A stretch of 64,000 nucleotides of DNA, from NCBI RefSeq assembly GCF_009765905.1, contig NZ_LMUO01000019.1, forward strand, positions 1,036,292-1,100,291. Reading direction: 5' to 3'. The stretch's first letter is position 1. Every line of letters starts with the position of its first letter. Shown here piece after piece: positions 35,190-44,249 of this stretch. The notes under the pieces are model-generated. The model was not told the origin of the DNA. It worked only from the letters and a program-made list of their open reading frames with translations, and did no database searches. Position numbers and translations under genes: made by a program. The stretch comes from Mucilaginibacter sp. L196 (lineage in GTDB: Bacteria > Bacteroidota > Bacteroidia > Sphingobacteriales > Sphingobacteriaceae).

Positions 35190-35836
35190 GTAAAGTCTTT
35201 CTGATCTCAGGCCTGGGAGCTGATACGCGGCTTTATAATAACGTTGATATACCCGAAGATGATGAAGTAGTGCCGGTTGATTGGATAGAACCACATGAAA
35301 CAGATACTTTATCAAATTATGCGCAAAAGATTATTTATCAATATGATATAAGGCCAAGTTCTATTGTGATCGGTACTTCGCTGGGCGGTATGCTTGCGAT
35401 AGAGATCGCCAAAAAAGTTAACCTCAAAAAGGCTATACTCATTTCTAGTATCAAAACAGTTAGGGAAGCTCCGGGTTACTTTTCGGTGTTTAGGATATTA
35501 CCAATTTATAAATTCTTACCTGGCAGAGTGTTAAATAAATTGGGCTTTTTGATAAAGCCCCTGTTTGGGCATTTAAAGGATAGTGATGCCTGGCTTTTTA
35601 ATGATATGCTTTCCAAAAATTCTCCAAAATTCATGAAATGGGCGATGGGAGCTGTGTTGAAATGGGATAATTTGACCATACCGCCAAATGTTTACCATAT
35701 ACATGGCGACAAGGATCGTGTATTCCCGGTTAAAAATATCAGGGACGCCACTATTGTAAAAGGCGGCTCACATATCATGATATTTGACAAAGCCAAACAA
35801 GTAAATAAATGGTTAAAACCAATTCTTAAAAAGTGA
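35186..35836 (+). CDS. Alpha/beta hydrolase family protein
   Basis: A 216-aa protein with FLISGLGADTRLYNN, the nucleophile elbow VIGTSLGGMLAIEIAKK (Ser in GTSLGG), the acid segment HIHGDKDRVFP and the His in KGGSHIMIFDKA. All triad parts are in the right order. The substrate is unknown. Start ATG overlaps the stop of the fRMsr gene (ATGA), so the genes are translationally coupled; the stop in turn overlaps the GTG start of the broken glycosylase gene. Confidence 0.88.
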   Translation: MSKVFLISGLGADTRLYNNVDIPEDDEVVPVDWIEPHETDTLSNYAQKIIYQYDIRPSSIVIGTSLGGMLAIEIAKKVNLKKAILISSIKTVREAPGYFSVFRILPIYKFLPGRVLNKLGFLIKPLFGHLKDSDAWLFNDMLSKNSPKFMKWAMGAVLKWDNLTIPPNVYHIHGDKDRVFPVKNIRDATIVKGGSHIMIFDKAKQVNKWLKPILKK

Positions 35837-36439
35837 AATTACCGGAATCATTTTATTTAAATACGGATGTTGTTCATCTGTCTAAAAACCTCTTAGGTAA
35901 GTATTTATTTACTTACTTACATTGATGGTGTAACTACTGGTGGGTATATTATTGAAACAGAAGCTTATAATGGTATAATTGACAAAGCTTCGCATTCCTA
36001 TGGTAACCGAATAACACCACGCACTAAAACCATGTTTATGCAGGGCGGTGTTGCTTATGTTTATCTGTGTTATGGCATTCACGAAATGTTTAATATAGTT
36101 ACATCTGTAGAGGGGCAACCACATGCAATTCTAATCCGCGCTATACAACCAATCGAAGGGATAGAGGCCATGTTATATCGACGCAATATGGTCGCGCTAA
36201 AACCAAACATCACCAAAGGTCCGGGATCGGTGGCTAAGGCTTTAGGGATTTCACGCGCAATAAATGCTATTAGCTTACAAAGTGATACTTTGTGGATTGA
36301 AGACAGGGGATTAACATTTACTGATGCGGAAATTGCCGCTGTGCCACGTGTCGGTGTTGATTATGCAGGCGTGGATGCTTTGTTGCCATATCGCTTTTAT
36401 GTTAAGGGTAATCCCTATGTAAGTAAACCTAATAAATAG
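35833..36439 (+). pseudogene. 3-methyladenine DNA glycosylase (Mpg/AAG family), frameshifted
   Basis: Reading from a GTG at 35833 gives KLPESFYLNTDVVHLSKNLLGKYLFTYLH and then TGA at 35923-35925. One frame later the family continues with YIDGVTTGGYIIETEAYNG, ASHSYGNRITPRTKTMFMQGGVAYVYLCYGIHEMFNIV and on to the normal end (SVAKALGISRAIN). The break is at three tandem TTAC units (35909-35920); with two units the frame would be intact. Downstream motifs, including the catalytic Glu (ETEAY), are well conserved, so the change is recent, phase-variable or a sequencing artefact. In intact form it removes alkylated purines. Confidence 0.85.
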
Positions 36440-36451
36440 TAATATTGCGTT

Positions 36452-37732
36452 ATGCAGTACCAAAATAGACTAGATTTCGCCCAGCAGCTTGATGAACAGG
36501 ATACGTTAAAAGCATTCAGAAATAAATTTCTTATCCCACAGTACAATGGTAGGGATGCTATTTATTTATGCGGTAATTCTTTGGGATTGCAGCCTGTTGC
36601 AGCGAAAGATTACCTGAGTGATCAACTTACTAATTGGCAGAAATTAGGTGTAGAGGGATGGTTTGAAGGTAATGACCCATGGTTGAGTTATCATAAGAAG
36701 CTTACACCGATACTTTCGGCTATTGTGGGTGCACATGAGAAGGAAGTTAGTGTAATGAATTCACTTACAGTAAATCTTCATTTACTGATGGTAAGCTTTT
36801 ATAAACCAACTACTAAACGATATAAAATATTAATAGAAGGTGGCGCTTTTCCATCCGATCAATATGCTTTGGATAGTCAGGTTAGGTTTCATGGCTTTGA
36901 CCCTAAAGATGCCATTATTGAGATCTTTCCGCGCAGCGGAGAATATACTTTACGCACGGAGGATATACTTGACGCGATAAAGAATAATGCGGATGAATTG
37001 GCTTTGGTATTATTCAGCGGGATTAATTATTACACCGGGCAGTTTTTTGATATAGAGGCAATCACTAAGGCTGCACATGACGTTGGCGTTATCGCAGGAT
37101 TTGATTTAGCGCATGCTGCCGGTAATGTGCCATTGAAGTTGCATGATTGGGGTGTTGATTTTGCCTGCTGGTGTTCTTATAAATACATGAATTCAGGCCC
37201 CGGCGGCATAAGTGGGATATTTGTACATGAGAAACATTTTAACGAGGATCATAATCGTTTTGCGGGTTGGTGGGGATACCGTAAGGATAAACAATTTTTA
37301 ATGGCCCCTGGCTTTGAAGCTGAACCGGGCGCGGAAGGATGGCAGGTGAGTACGCCGCCCATTATGCTAATGGCGCTGCACAAGGCTTCGCTGGATATAT
37401 TTGAAGAAGCCGGAGGGGTGTCAGTGTTAAGAGCGAAGAGCGAGGTGTTAACGGGTTACCTGGAGTTTCTAATAAATGAGATCAATCTTAAAAAAGGTAA
37501 AGAGTTGTTTAAGATTATCACACCAAAAGAACCTGGTAAGCGCGGTGGTCAACTTTCCGTGGTTTGCGCAGGTGATGCTAAAGGGATTTTCAATTATCTA
37601 ACCCAAAATGGTGTTATCGGTGATTGGCGGGAGCCTAATGTAATTCGCTTGAGCCCTGTGCCGCTTTATAGCTCATTTACGGATGTTTTTTATGCCGGGC
37701 AATTGCTTGTTGGTTCTGTGGAAAATATTTGA
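36452..37732 (+). CDS. kynU: Kynureninase
   Basis: A 426-aa PLP enzyme of fold type I and normal length. Family landmarks: IYLCGNSLGLQPVAAKDYL, EGWFEGNDPWLSYHKKL, VMNSLTVNLHLLM, EGGAFPSDQYALDSQVRFHG, FDLAHAAGNVPL, the PLP-lysine segment DFACWCSYKYMNSGPGG and FAGWWGYRKDKQF. It cleaves kynurenine to anthranilate and alanine in tryptophan degradation or NAD synthesis. No other kynurenine gene is in view. It ends 16 bases before the deacetylase gene. Confidence 0.96.
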   Translation: MQYQNRLDFAQQLDEQDTLKAFRNKFLIPQYNGRDAIYLCGNSLGLQPVAAKDYLSDQLTNWQKLGVEGWFEGNDPWLSYHKKLTPILSAIVGAHEKEVSVMNSLTVNLHLLMVSFYKPTTKRYKILIEGGAFPSDQYALDSQVRFHGFDPKDAIIEIFPRSGEYTLRTEDILDAIKNNADELALVLFSGINYYTGQFFDIEAITKAAHDVGVIAGFDLAHAAGNVPLKLHDWGVDFACWCSYKYMNSGPGGISGIFVHEKHFNEDHNRFAGWWGYRKDKQFLMAPGFEAEPGAEGWQVSTPPIMLMALHKASLDIFEEAGGVSVLRAKSEVLTGYLEFLINEINLKKGKELFKIITPKEPGKRGGQLSVVCAGDAKGIFNYLTQNGVIGDWREPNVIRLSPVPLYSSFTDVFYAGQLLVGSVENI

Positions 37733-37748
37733 TTGTAGGGCTTTATTT

Positions 37749-38651
37749 ATGCTTCAAATTGCTTTCGATCCGATATATGCTCATCCTTTGCCTGAAGGAC
37801 ATCGTTTCCCGATGCTGAAATATGAGCTGATACCTGAACAATTGTTGCATGAAGGGCTCATTACTAAAGAGAACTTATTTTCTCCAAAACCAATATCGGA
37901 AGAAATAATTTTGTGGACGCACGATGCCGCTTACTGGCAACAATTGCGTGATTTGACGTTACCGGCCAGAGAACAACGTCGTATAGGTTTCCCACTATCT
38001 GCCCGTTTGGTGGAACGCGAAGTGCGGATTGGACAGGGAACTATCGATGGTTGCCGCTTCGCGTTTGAGAATGGTATCGCTTTTAATGTAGCAGGAGGTA
38101 CGCATCATGCGGGCTCCAATTGGGGCGAGGGTTTCTGTATGTTGAATGACCAGGCTATGGCAACTAATTATTTGTTAAATAAAGGATTAGCTACGTCTAT
38201 ATTAATTATTGATTTAGATGTACATCAGGGTAATGGCACTGCAGAGATCTTTGAAAATGAGCCCGGAGTGTTTACGTTTTCGATGCATGCTGCGAATAAT
38301 TTCCCTTTTAGGAAAGAGAAATCTGATCTGGATATTCCTTTGACAGATGGCATAAACGGAGATGATTATCTGACTCTTTTGTATGATGCATTGCCAAAAC
38401 TCATCGCCCAACAAAAGCCTGACTTTATATTTTATTTATCAGGGGTGGATGTGCTTGCATCTGATAAATTGGGTAAGCTTGGTTTAACCCGCGAAGAATG
38501 CAAGATGCGCGATCAGTTTGTTTTTGAACAATGCATAAAACACAACATACCGGTACAGGTAAGTATGGGTGGTGGTTATTCACCCAAGATCAAAGATATT
38601 GTGGAGGCGCATTGCAATACTTATCGTGTGGCCAACCAGCTTTATTTTTAG
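37749..38651 (+). CDS. Histone deacetylase-like (arginase/deacetylase fold) protein
   Basis: A 300-aa zinc enzyme. Visible: NVAGGTHHAGSNWGEGFCMLND (catalytic His pair), LIIDLDVHQGNGTAEIF (zinc Asp and His), FSMHAANNFPFRKEKSDLDIPL, DFIFYLSGVDVLASDKLGKLGLTREEC (second zinc Asp) and MGGGYSPKI. Bacterial members deacetylate acetylated small molecules or proteins such as acetyl-CoA synthetase. Start 37749 (MLQIAFDPIYAHPLPEGHRFP) is the family start. The end overlaps the MATE gene by four bases (convergent). Confidence 0.93.
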   Translation: MLQIAFDPIYAHPLPEGHRFPMLKYELIPEQLLHEGLITKENLFSPKPISEEIILWTHDAAYWQQLRDLTLPAREQRRIGFPLSARLVEREVRIGQGTIDGCRFAFENGIAFNVAGGTHHAGSNWGEGFCMLNDQAMATNYLLNKGLATSILIIDLDVHQGNGTAEIFENEPGVFTFSMHAANNFPFRKEKSDLDIPLTDGINGDDYLTLLYDALPKLIAQQKPDFIFYLSGVDVLASDKLGKLGLTREECKMRDQFVFEQCIKHNIPVQVSMGGGYSPKIKDIVEAHCNTYRVANQLYF

Positions 38652-40012
38652 CTTGTTGCTTTTACTTCATGCCGACGACTGATGGATTGGAAACGGAAAA
38701 ACATTAGCGCAGAGGATACCATCAACCCCAAAACCAAGCCGTACCAAATACCTTTAACCCCCCAGCTTAATTCTATCCCTAAGTAATAACCGACAGGTAA
38801 ACCAACTACCCAATAAGCTAAAAATGTACTAATGGTAGGAATGTTTACATCGCCCATGCCACGTAGAATCCCAAGGCCGACAACCTGCGTTCCATCGAAT
38901 ATCTGAAATACCGCTGCGATGATAAGTAGCTGTGATGCAACAATTATAACTGCTTTATCTGTAGTATAAATATAAGGCAAGTAAGGGCTGCCTAAGCTAA
39001 ATAGCAATGCGGTAAATACCATAAATGCAATCACAATGTGATAATTTGATATAGCAGATGATCTTAATCCTTTATGATCTTTTACACCAAAATAATTGCC
39101 GGTTTTTATCGTGGCAGCAGCGGCTATTCCACTTGAGATCATATAAGTCATGGAGGCCAGATTAATGGCGACCTGGTGGGCGGCTTGTTGTACGAGGCTG
39201 ATGCTGCCGATCATAATGGCTGCTCCGCTGAAGGCGCTTAGTTCAAAAGTGTATTGTAATGCGATGGGTGTACCGATGCGTAAAATTTGGATGCTGCGCA
39301 AATAGTTAATGTTTTTAATGGCAAAGGTTTTTAAGTACACTTTGAAGTTTTCTGAGCGGAATACATAAGCGCTCATTACTATAGCCATTAAACAACGGTC
39401 AATTAAAGTGCTGTAACCAACACCACGAACGCCCATGGGTTTAATGCCAAATAACCCTTTTACAAGAATAATGCCGACGCAGATATTGAGGATATTTCCA
39501 ATTACAGAGATCACCATGGCTTGCTTAGTGAATCCCAAACCTTCGGCAAACTGCTTAAAGGTGTTGAAGATTAACATTGGGATAAGTGACAACCCTAGCA
39601 AGGTTAAAAATGGTTTTGCCTGCTCGACCACCTCCGGCGATTGATGCAAATGATTTAAGGCATATATCGAACCTAAAAATAAAACACCGAAAAGTATAGC
39701 CCCACAAATGAGGTTGATGAATAAGCTATTTGAAAGCAATCGACCGCATTCAGCATAATCTTTACGGCCATTATTTTGCGCGATGAGTGGGGTAACGCCA
39801 TAGGATATGCCCAAGCCGATAATCATCGGTATAACAAAAATGCTATTAACTAACGATACCGCTGCCAAACAAACCGTACCGGCAAAATGCCCTACAATCA
39901 CACTATCCGAAGCCTGAACAAGCGTATGCCCGAGCTGTGATATCATTACTGGCGTTGCTAGTTTAAGATTATCACGATAGTGGTGTTTGTATTTTTTGTA
40001 TACGGCTTTCAT
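38648..40012 (-). CDS. MATE family efflux transporter (NorM-like)
   Basis: A 454-aa membrane protein with 12 helices in two halves. LATPVMISQLGHTLVQASDSVIVGHFAGTVCLAAVSLVNSIF and GIGISYGVTPLIAQNNGRKDY are the N-half signature; ELSAFSGAAIMIGSISLVQQAAHQVAINLASMTYMI is the C-half repeat. Substrates are exported by H+ or Na+ exchange; specific drug unknown. It stands alone. Confidence 0.93.
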   Translation of the reverse strand: MKAVYKKYKHHYRDNLKLATPVMISQLGHTLVQASDSVIVGHFAGTVCLAAVSLVNSIFVIPMIIGLGISYGVTPLIAQNNGRKDYAECGRLLSNSLFINLICGAILFGVLFLGSIYALNHLHQSPEVVEQAKPFLTLLGLSLIPMLIFNTFKQFAEGLGFTKQAMVISVIGNILNICVGIILVKGLFGIKPMGVRGVGYSTLIDRCLMAIVMSAYVFRSENFKVYLKTFAIKNINYLRSIQILRIGTPIALQYTFELSAFSGAAIMIGSISLVQQAAHQVAINLASMTYMISSGIAAAATIKTGNYFGVKDHKGLRSSAISNYHIVIAFMVFTALLFSLGSPYLPYIYTTDKAVIIVASQLLIIAAVFQIFDGTQVVGLGILRGMGDVNIPTISTFLAYWVVGLPVGYYLGIELSWGVKGIWYGLVLGLMVSSALMFFRFQSISRRHEVKATS

Positions 40013-40057
40013 GTGGTCAGTAAGGCAAAGGTAGATTTTTTGGCCGGGATGGCTTAG

Positions 40058-40681
40058 TTATACCGCTGTATAGTATTCTTCTTTTTCAGTAGTATGGATA
40101 CGGATAACGCCCGAGAGGATCAGATCAACTAAAATTCGCTGCGCGCGTTTGCGGGTGAGTTTTAATAGTTCACAAAATTCCCTTACGGTTATCCTGTTGC
40201 TTTTCTCCAGGTACTCCAGCAAGTTTTTTTCGTTGGCTGAATATTCAATCAACACACCGTTTTCATTTGCTGAACGTTTAAGTACATCAACCACAATTTT
40301 ACTTGCCAATACACTTTTATCCTTTACACGCACGTATACCCACCATTTGCCGTCTTCGGCCAGGGCATAATGGGGTTTCAGGTTGCTTTCATCAATGGTA
40401 ACAACCAAAACCAGTTTGTCATCTACGTAAACTTCTTCAAAGGTTGGTTCCAGGGCAGGTTTGCAAAACATGTGCGCCGCTTTGGTGATCATATAGCGTT
40501 CTTCGTCCTCGGATTTTACGCCTTTGATAGTGCCGTCATCAGCTACACCAATTAATAGGCGACCGCCTTTGTTGTTAGCATATGACGACATAGTGCGTGC
40601 GATCTTTTCGCAGCTGGAAATGGTTTTTTTAAAGTCGAGCGATACCCCTTCACCTTCAAAAATCAGCCTCTTAATATTCAT
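40058..40681 (-). CDS. AlbA_2/Schlafen-type putative DNA-binding protein with C-terminal winged helix
   Basis: A 207-aa protein. Residues about 1-130 are the AlbA_2 (divergent AAA-4/Schlafen-like) domain: EGEGVSLDFKKTISSCEKIARTMSSYANNKGGRLLIGVADDGTIKGV and AHMFCKPALEPTFEEVYVDDKLVLVVTIDESNLKPHYA. The C-terminus (YLEKSNRITVREFCELLKLTRKRAQRILVDLILSGVI) is a winged helix. Such proteins are often regulators. It lies 16 bases from the GNAT gene on the same strand. Confidence 0.85.
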   Translation of the reverse strand: MNIKRLIFEGEGVSLDFKKTISSCEKIARTMSSYANNKGGRLLIGVADDGTIKGVKSEDEERYMITKAAHMFCKPALEPTFEEVYVDDKLVLVVTIDESNLKPHYALAEDGKWWVYVRVKDKSVLASKIVVDVLKRSANENGVLIEYSANEKNLLEYLEKSNRITVREFCELLKLTRKRAQRILVDLILSGVIRIHTTEKEEYYTAV

Positions 40682-40697
40682 TTTCCCTGATTTCCTC

Positions 40698-41153
40698 TCA
40701 ATCGTTTTTTATAGGTGTAAAAATATCCATCCATCTGTCGGGATTGCCTAGGGGAGCAAATCCAAACTGTTTATACAAGCTATGCGCATCAAGCGTAGCT
40801 AAAGTCCATCGTTTTAATCCTTGCAGTTCGGGATGCGCCAAAATGGTTTGCAATAGCCATTTTGACAATCCATGCCCCCGGTATTCATCCAATATAAATA
40901 CATCGCATAAATAAGCGAATATGGCTTTGTCGGTAACAACACGTGCCAGCCCAACTTGTTTACCATCTTTATAAACACCAAAGCACATGGAATTTTCTAT
41001 TGAGCGTTGTACCTTTTCTTTGGTTATTCCTTTAGACCAGTATGATTCATTGCATAAATAATCATGAATCAAATCTAAATCTAGCAATTCCTGATCTGTA
41101 CTTATTTTGTAGCCCTTTTTTATAAGCGTTTCGTCGTTAATTATTGTGTGCAT
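40698..41153 (-). CDS. GNAT family N-acetyltransferase
   Basis: A 151-aa protein with the acetyl-CoA loop DVFILDEYRGHGLSKWLLQTIL, preceded by VGLARVVTDKAIFAYLCDVFI and followed by GLKRWTLATLDAHSLYKQFGFAPL. Substrate unknown. It starts inside the end of the DUF4442 gene (17-base overlap), so the two are likely translated together. Confidence 0.9.
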   Translation of the reverse strand: MHTIINDETLIKKGYKISTDQELLDLDLIHDYLCNESYWSKGITKEKVQRSIENSMCFGVYKDGKQVGLARVVTDKAIFAYLCDVFILDEYRGHGLSKWLLQTILAHPELQGLKRWTLATLDAHSLYKQFGFAPLGNPDRWMDIFTPIKND

Positions 41154-41625
41154 TGTTAGTCTCCATAAAATCTAAATTGCGCATGTACACCTCGTTCATA
41201 ACCGAAGCTACATTAACGCCATTTTTATCAAAAATCAAGATGGGGTGAGAGATCGAGTATTTCCCAACCGTATTTAATATTTCTTCAGCCTCTGCTATCT
41301 GGTCATCTGTAATTGATATAGTATAATACAAATCGGTGAATCCAGGTTTTATATATTGAATCTCCAGTGATTTTGACCAGGCGCGCAGTTTGTAACCTTT
41401 ATTGGTGAATATTTTATAAAACAGGATGGGGTAGAAGGCATCGGCAGCAGCGAAAATTGTCCCACCAAAAATGGAGTTATTATAGTTCCTGTTCCAGATA
41501 CTTTTCCTGATCACTATCTCGACACCACGAAAGTCTTTATCAAACTTTTTAACCCAGATACGCTGGAAAAATAGCGGCGGGTAAATTCGCATAGCCCATT
41601 TTAACAAATTTTCAGATACCCGCAT
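41137..41625 (-). CDS. DUF4442 hotdog-fold (thioesterase-like) protein
   Basis: A 162-aa protein with the DUF4442 pattern: FRGVEIVIRKSIWNRNYNNSIFGGTIFAAADAFYPILFYKIF followed by KSLEIQYIKPGFTDLYYTISIT. The N-x-x-x-x-x-x-G-G pattern resembles hotdog thioesterases acting on acyl-CoA. Start 41625 (MRVSENLLKW) is preferred; an upstream ATG at 41655 adds ten residues. It overlaps the acetyltransferase gene. Confidence 0.8.
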   Translation of the reverse strand: MRVSENLLKWAMRIYPPLFFQRIWVKKFDKDFRGVEIVIRKSIWNRNYNNSIFGGTIFAAADAFYPILFYKIFTNKGYKLRAWSKSLEIQYIKPGFTDLYYTISITDDQIAEAEEILNTVGKYSISHPILIFDKNGVNVASVMNEVYMRNLDFMETNNAHNN

Positions 41626-41737
41626 AGGCTTTAAATATCTGAAATTAAAAATCAAAATGGTAACGTTCCTGATTTTTATGACAAATAATTAAAAAAACAA
41701 TGGACTTTATGAGCTGATGAAAAGTTGTTTAACAATC

Positions 41738-41823
41738 AATGTCATTGCGAGGAACGAAGCAATCGCGAACTTTACATATTCGCTTGCCTTCCGTGCGATT
41801 GCTTCGTTCCTCGCAATGACATT
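41738..41823. repeat. GTCATTGCGAGG palindromic element, copy 1
   Basis: Two perfect 29-base arms (41738-41766 and 41795-41823) around a 28-base loop. Left arm begins AATGTCATTGCGAGGAACG. A near-identical element lies at 51114-51196. It stands between a convergent-neighbour pair downstream of the hom gene and can form a very stable cruciform or hairpin. It is probably a mobile or selfish palindromic repeat. Confidence 0.9.
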
Positions 41824-41836
41824 TTATTATTCTTAA

Positions 41837-41868
41837 TTGTCATTCTTCGTTGCTACTCAGAATGACAA
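41837..41868 (-). repeat. Short GTCATTCT hairpin downstream of hom
   Basis: TTGTCATTCT (41837-41846) pairs with AGAATGACAA (41859-41868), ten perfect pairs, 12-base loop. It ends 9 bases from the hom stop and may serve as the terminator of the metY-metX-hom operon. The arms share the GTCAT start of the larger repeats. Confidence 0.6.
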
Positions 41869-41877
41869 GGTATTATT

Positions 41878-43116
41878 CTAGTTAAGTACTTCAGCAGCAA
41901 ACTTAACTTCTTCGGCCAAAGTAACTCCAGCTAATTGATCGGCAAATGCCACAAATGCTTTGTTATTTGCAATGCGGTGCTGATTATCGATCAAACTTTG
42001 AAGATTGATCTTTCCGATAACAAATTTGTAGCTATCAGAATAATAGCGCTCCTGTATGTGTTTAAATTGAAGCGCTTCTACCAAATCTTCATCTTCATAA
42101 CGTAAATAGATGTTTAGTTCGATATTATTGGTGAAGGCTAGATCTTTTTTGGCTTTGGCTTTTTTGTATTCGTATTGATAGTCGTAACGCAGGGCTGCGA
42201 TATCAGATAATACAGCTGAACCTGTTGGGTGGCCTCCCGCGCCTTTACCGAAGAAGAATTGCTGATCGGCAAATGCGGCTTGTACTGTTACGCCGTTGTA
42301 TTCGTACTCTACATTATATAAAAACTCGGTTTCGTTCACGAATTTTGGTAGAACGAACATAGCAATATGACGATCATCTAACTCCTTAGCAACAGGAACC
42401 AGTTTTATTTTCAAATTTTTCTCGCGGGCGTATTGTATATCGCTTGCTGCAAGAGTTTGGATACCAATATTCAGGATCTCTTCAGGGTTAACAATTACGC
42501 CATAAGCGTGTGAAGCGGCTATTACCAGTTTAAATTTAGCATCATAACCACCAACATCCATGGTAGGGTCGGTTTCAGCAAAGCCAAGGTCTTGGGCTTG
42601 TTTTAACGCGGTATCATAATCCATATTCTCTAAAAATCCTTTAGAAAGGATATAATTGGATGATCCGTTGAATATACCGCTTATTGAATGCAGTAATTCG
42701 TTATCATAATATTCTTCCAGGTTACGGATGATGGGAATACTACCGCAAACCGCGCCTTCATATAACAAAGATGTACCATACTCTTCTTGCAAGGCAATCA
42801 ATTCCTCTAAATGCAAGGCTATCATTTTTTTGCTGGCTGATACTACGTTTTTACCTGAGCTTAATGCGCGGGATACAATCTCGAACGCGGCTTCGGTATC
42901 ATTGATCAGCTCAACAATGGTATTTATTTCCGGGTTGTTTAATATTTCGTCTCTGTCGGTAGTAAATAACTCAGCCGACAATGAACGTTTTTTGTCCGGA
43001 TTTTTGATGGCGATTTTAACTATTTCCAGATTAAGGTTTTTTGTTCTGATAATGTCATTCAATCCCTGGCCAACTACACCAAATCCAAATAAACCTATAT
43101 TTAATTTTTTACTCAT
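41878..43116 (-). CDS. hom: Homoserine dehydrogenase
   Basis: A 412-aa monofunctional enzyme. The N-terminal Rossmann motif IGLFGFGVVGQGL, SASKKMIALHLEEL, YEGAVCGSIPIIRNLEEYYDNELLHSISGIFNGSSNYIL (active site) and FAETDPTMDVGGYDAKFKLVIAASHA are typical; FFGKGAGGHPTGSAVLSDIAAL follows. It reduces aspartate semialdehyde to homoserine, the branch to Met and Thr. The start overlaps the metX stop by one base (TAATG), so the two are coupled. It ends the SAM-riboswitch operon. Confidence 0.96.
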   Translation of the reverse strand: MSKKLNIGLFGFGVVGQGLNDIIRTKNLNLEIVKIAIKNPDKKRSLSAELFTTDRDEILNNPEINTIVELINDTEAAFEIVSRALSSGKNVVSASKKMIALHLEELIALQEEYGTSLLYEGAVCGSIPIIRNLEEYYDNELLHSISGIFNGSSNYILSKGFLENMDYDTALKQAQDLGFAETDPTMDVGGYDAKFKLVIAASHAYGVIVNPEEILNIGIQTLAASDIQYAREKNLKIKLVPVAKELDDRHIAMFVLPKFVNETEFLYNVEYEYNGVTVQAAFADQQFFFGKGAGGHPTGSAVLSDIAALRYDYQYEYKKAKAKKDLAFTNNIELNIYLRYEDEDLVEALQFKHIQERYYSDSYKFVIGKINLQSLIDNQHRIANNKAFVAFADQLAGVTLAEEVKFAAEVLN

Positions 43117-44171
43117 TACGCTATTCTTTGCAGTTCTATAATTTTTCCTTTAACGTCTGTTTTAAAAAAGGAGGTGATAATATTTGTTAATGCTTCTGTT
43201 TCAATTAAAAATCCATCATGCCCGTAAAAAGAATCCAATTCGGCAAAGGCTGATTTAGGGATATGCCTAAACAAGTATTGTTGCTCTTCAACTGGGAATA
43301 ATACGTCAGATTTAATACCGATTACCAACGTTTTTGCTTTGATGAGGCTAAGTGCTTTTTCAACGCCTTTACGATTGCGACCTACATTGTGCGAATCCAT
43401 GGCTTTGCTTAAATACCAATAGCTGTAAGCGTTAAACCTGTTCACCAGTTTTTGGCCCTGGTAATTTTGGTAGGATGATGCACGGTGATCATCGCTAATG
43501 TTATCATCATCGTCCTGCTGACTTACAGTATAAGTTTTATAACCACGGTAGGATAGAAGCGCTATGCTGCGCGCAGCTTTCAAACCCTTTTGTCCACCAT
43601 CAGGAGTGTTGGAGTAAAATGTGCGGTCGGCTGTTAAAGCTAAACGCTGAGATTCATTAAAGGCGATTCCCCAAGGAGAATGGCGGGCATTGGTAGCAAT
43701 CAGAATCAGGTTTTTAATGCGGTCCGGTTCAATAATACCCCATTCCATAGCTTGCTGACCACCCAAAGAGCCACCAATCAATATTTCAATATCGTTTATT
43801 TTAAGATGTTCGGCCAATAAACGGTGGCCATTAACAATATCGCGTACGGTATATTGAGGATAAGCCAAATAATACGGTTGCCCGGTTACAGGGTTTTCAC
43901 TTAATGGATTAGTAGTGCCATAAGGCGAACCTAAAATATTGGCACAAACGATGAAATGCTCTTCCGGATTGAAGTAGTCATTGGTACCAAAAAGACCTTT
44001 CCACCAATCCAATACATCCGAGTTAGCAGTAAGCGCGTGGCAAACCCAAACTACATTATCTTTATTGGCATTTAGCTTACCGTAGGTGTGAAAACCTATT
44101 TCAAGGTTTTGTACTTTTTGCCCCGATTCAAACTCAAATGTTTGTGAAGTTTTAAATATCTGTGTATTCAT
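43116..44171 (-). CDS. metX: Homoserine O-acetyltransferase
   Basis: A 351-aa alpha/beta-hydrolase-fold enzyme. VCHALTANSDVLDWW, the nucleophile in LIGGSLGGQQAMEW, the acid in VIGIKSDVLFPVEEQ and the His in FYGHDGFLIET make a full MetX triad. Start 44171 (MNTQIFKTS); an in-frame ATG at 44219 adds 16 unlikely residues. It makes O-acetylhomoserine for MetY, encoded 78 bases upstream in the same operon. Confidence 0.95.
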   Translation of the reverse strand: MNTQIFKTSQTFEFESGQKVQNLEIGFHTYGKLNANKDNVVWVCHALTANSDVLDWWKGLFGTNDYFNPEEHFIVCANILGSPYGTTNPLSENPVTGQPYYLAYPQYTVRDIVNGHRLLAEHLKINDIEILIGGSLGGQQAMEWGIIEPDRIKNLILIATNARHSPWGIAFNESQRLALTADRTFYSNTPDGGQKGLKAARSIALLSYRGYKTYTVSQQDDDDNISDDHRASSYQNYQGQKLVNRFNAYSYWYLSKAMDSHNVGRNRKGVEKALSLIKAKTLVIGIKSDVLFPVEEQQYLFRHIPKSAFAELDSFYGHDGFLIETEALTNIITSFFKTDVKGKIIELQRIA

Positions 44172-44249
44172 GTTTCTGTTTGCCGTTACAGGTGCAGCTG
44201 CTTTAATAAGCAACCGCATCCGGCAACAACGCTATTATCACTAAAAAAA

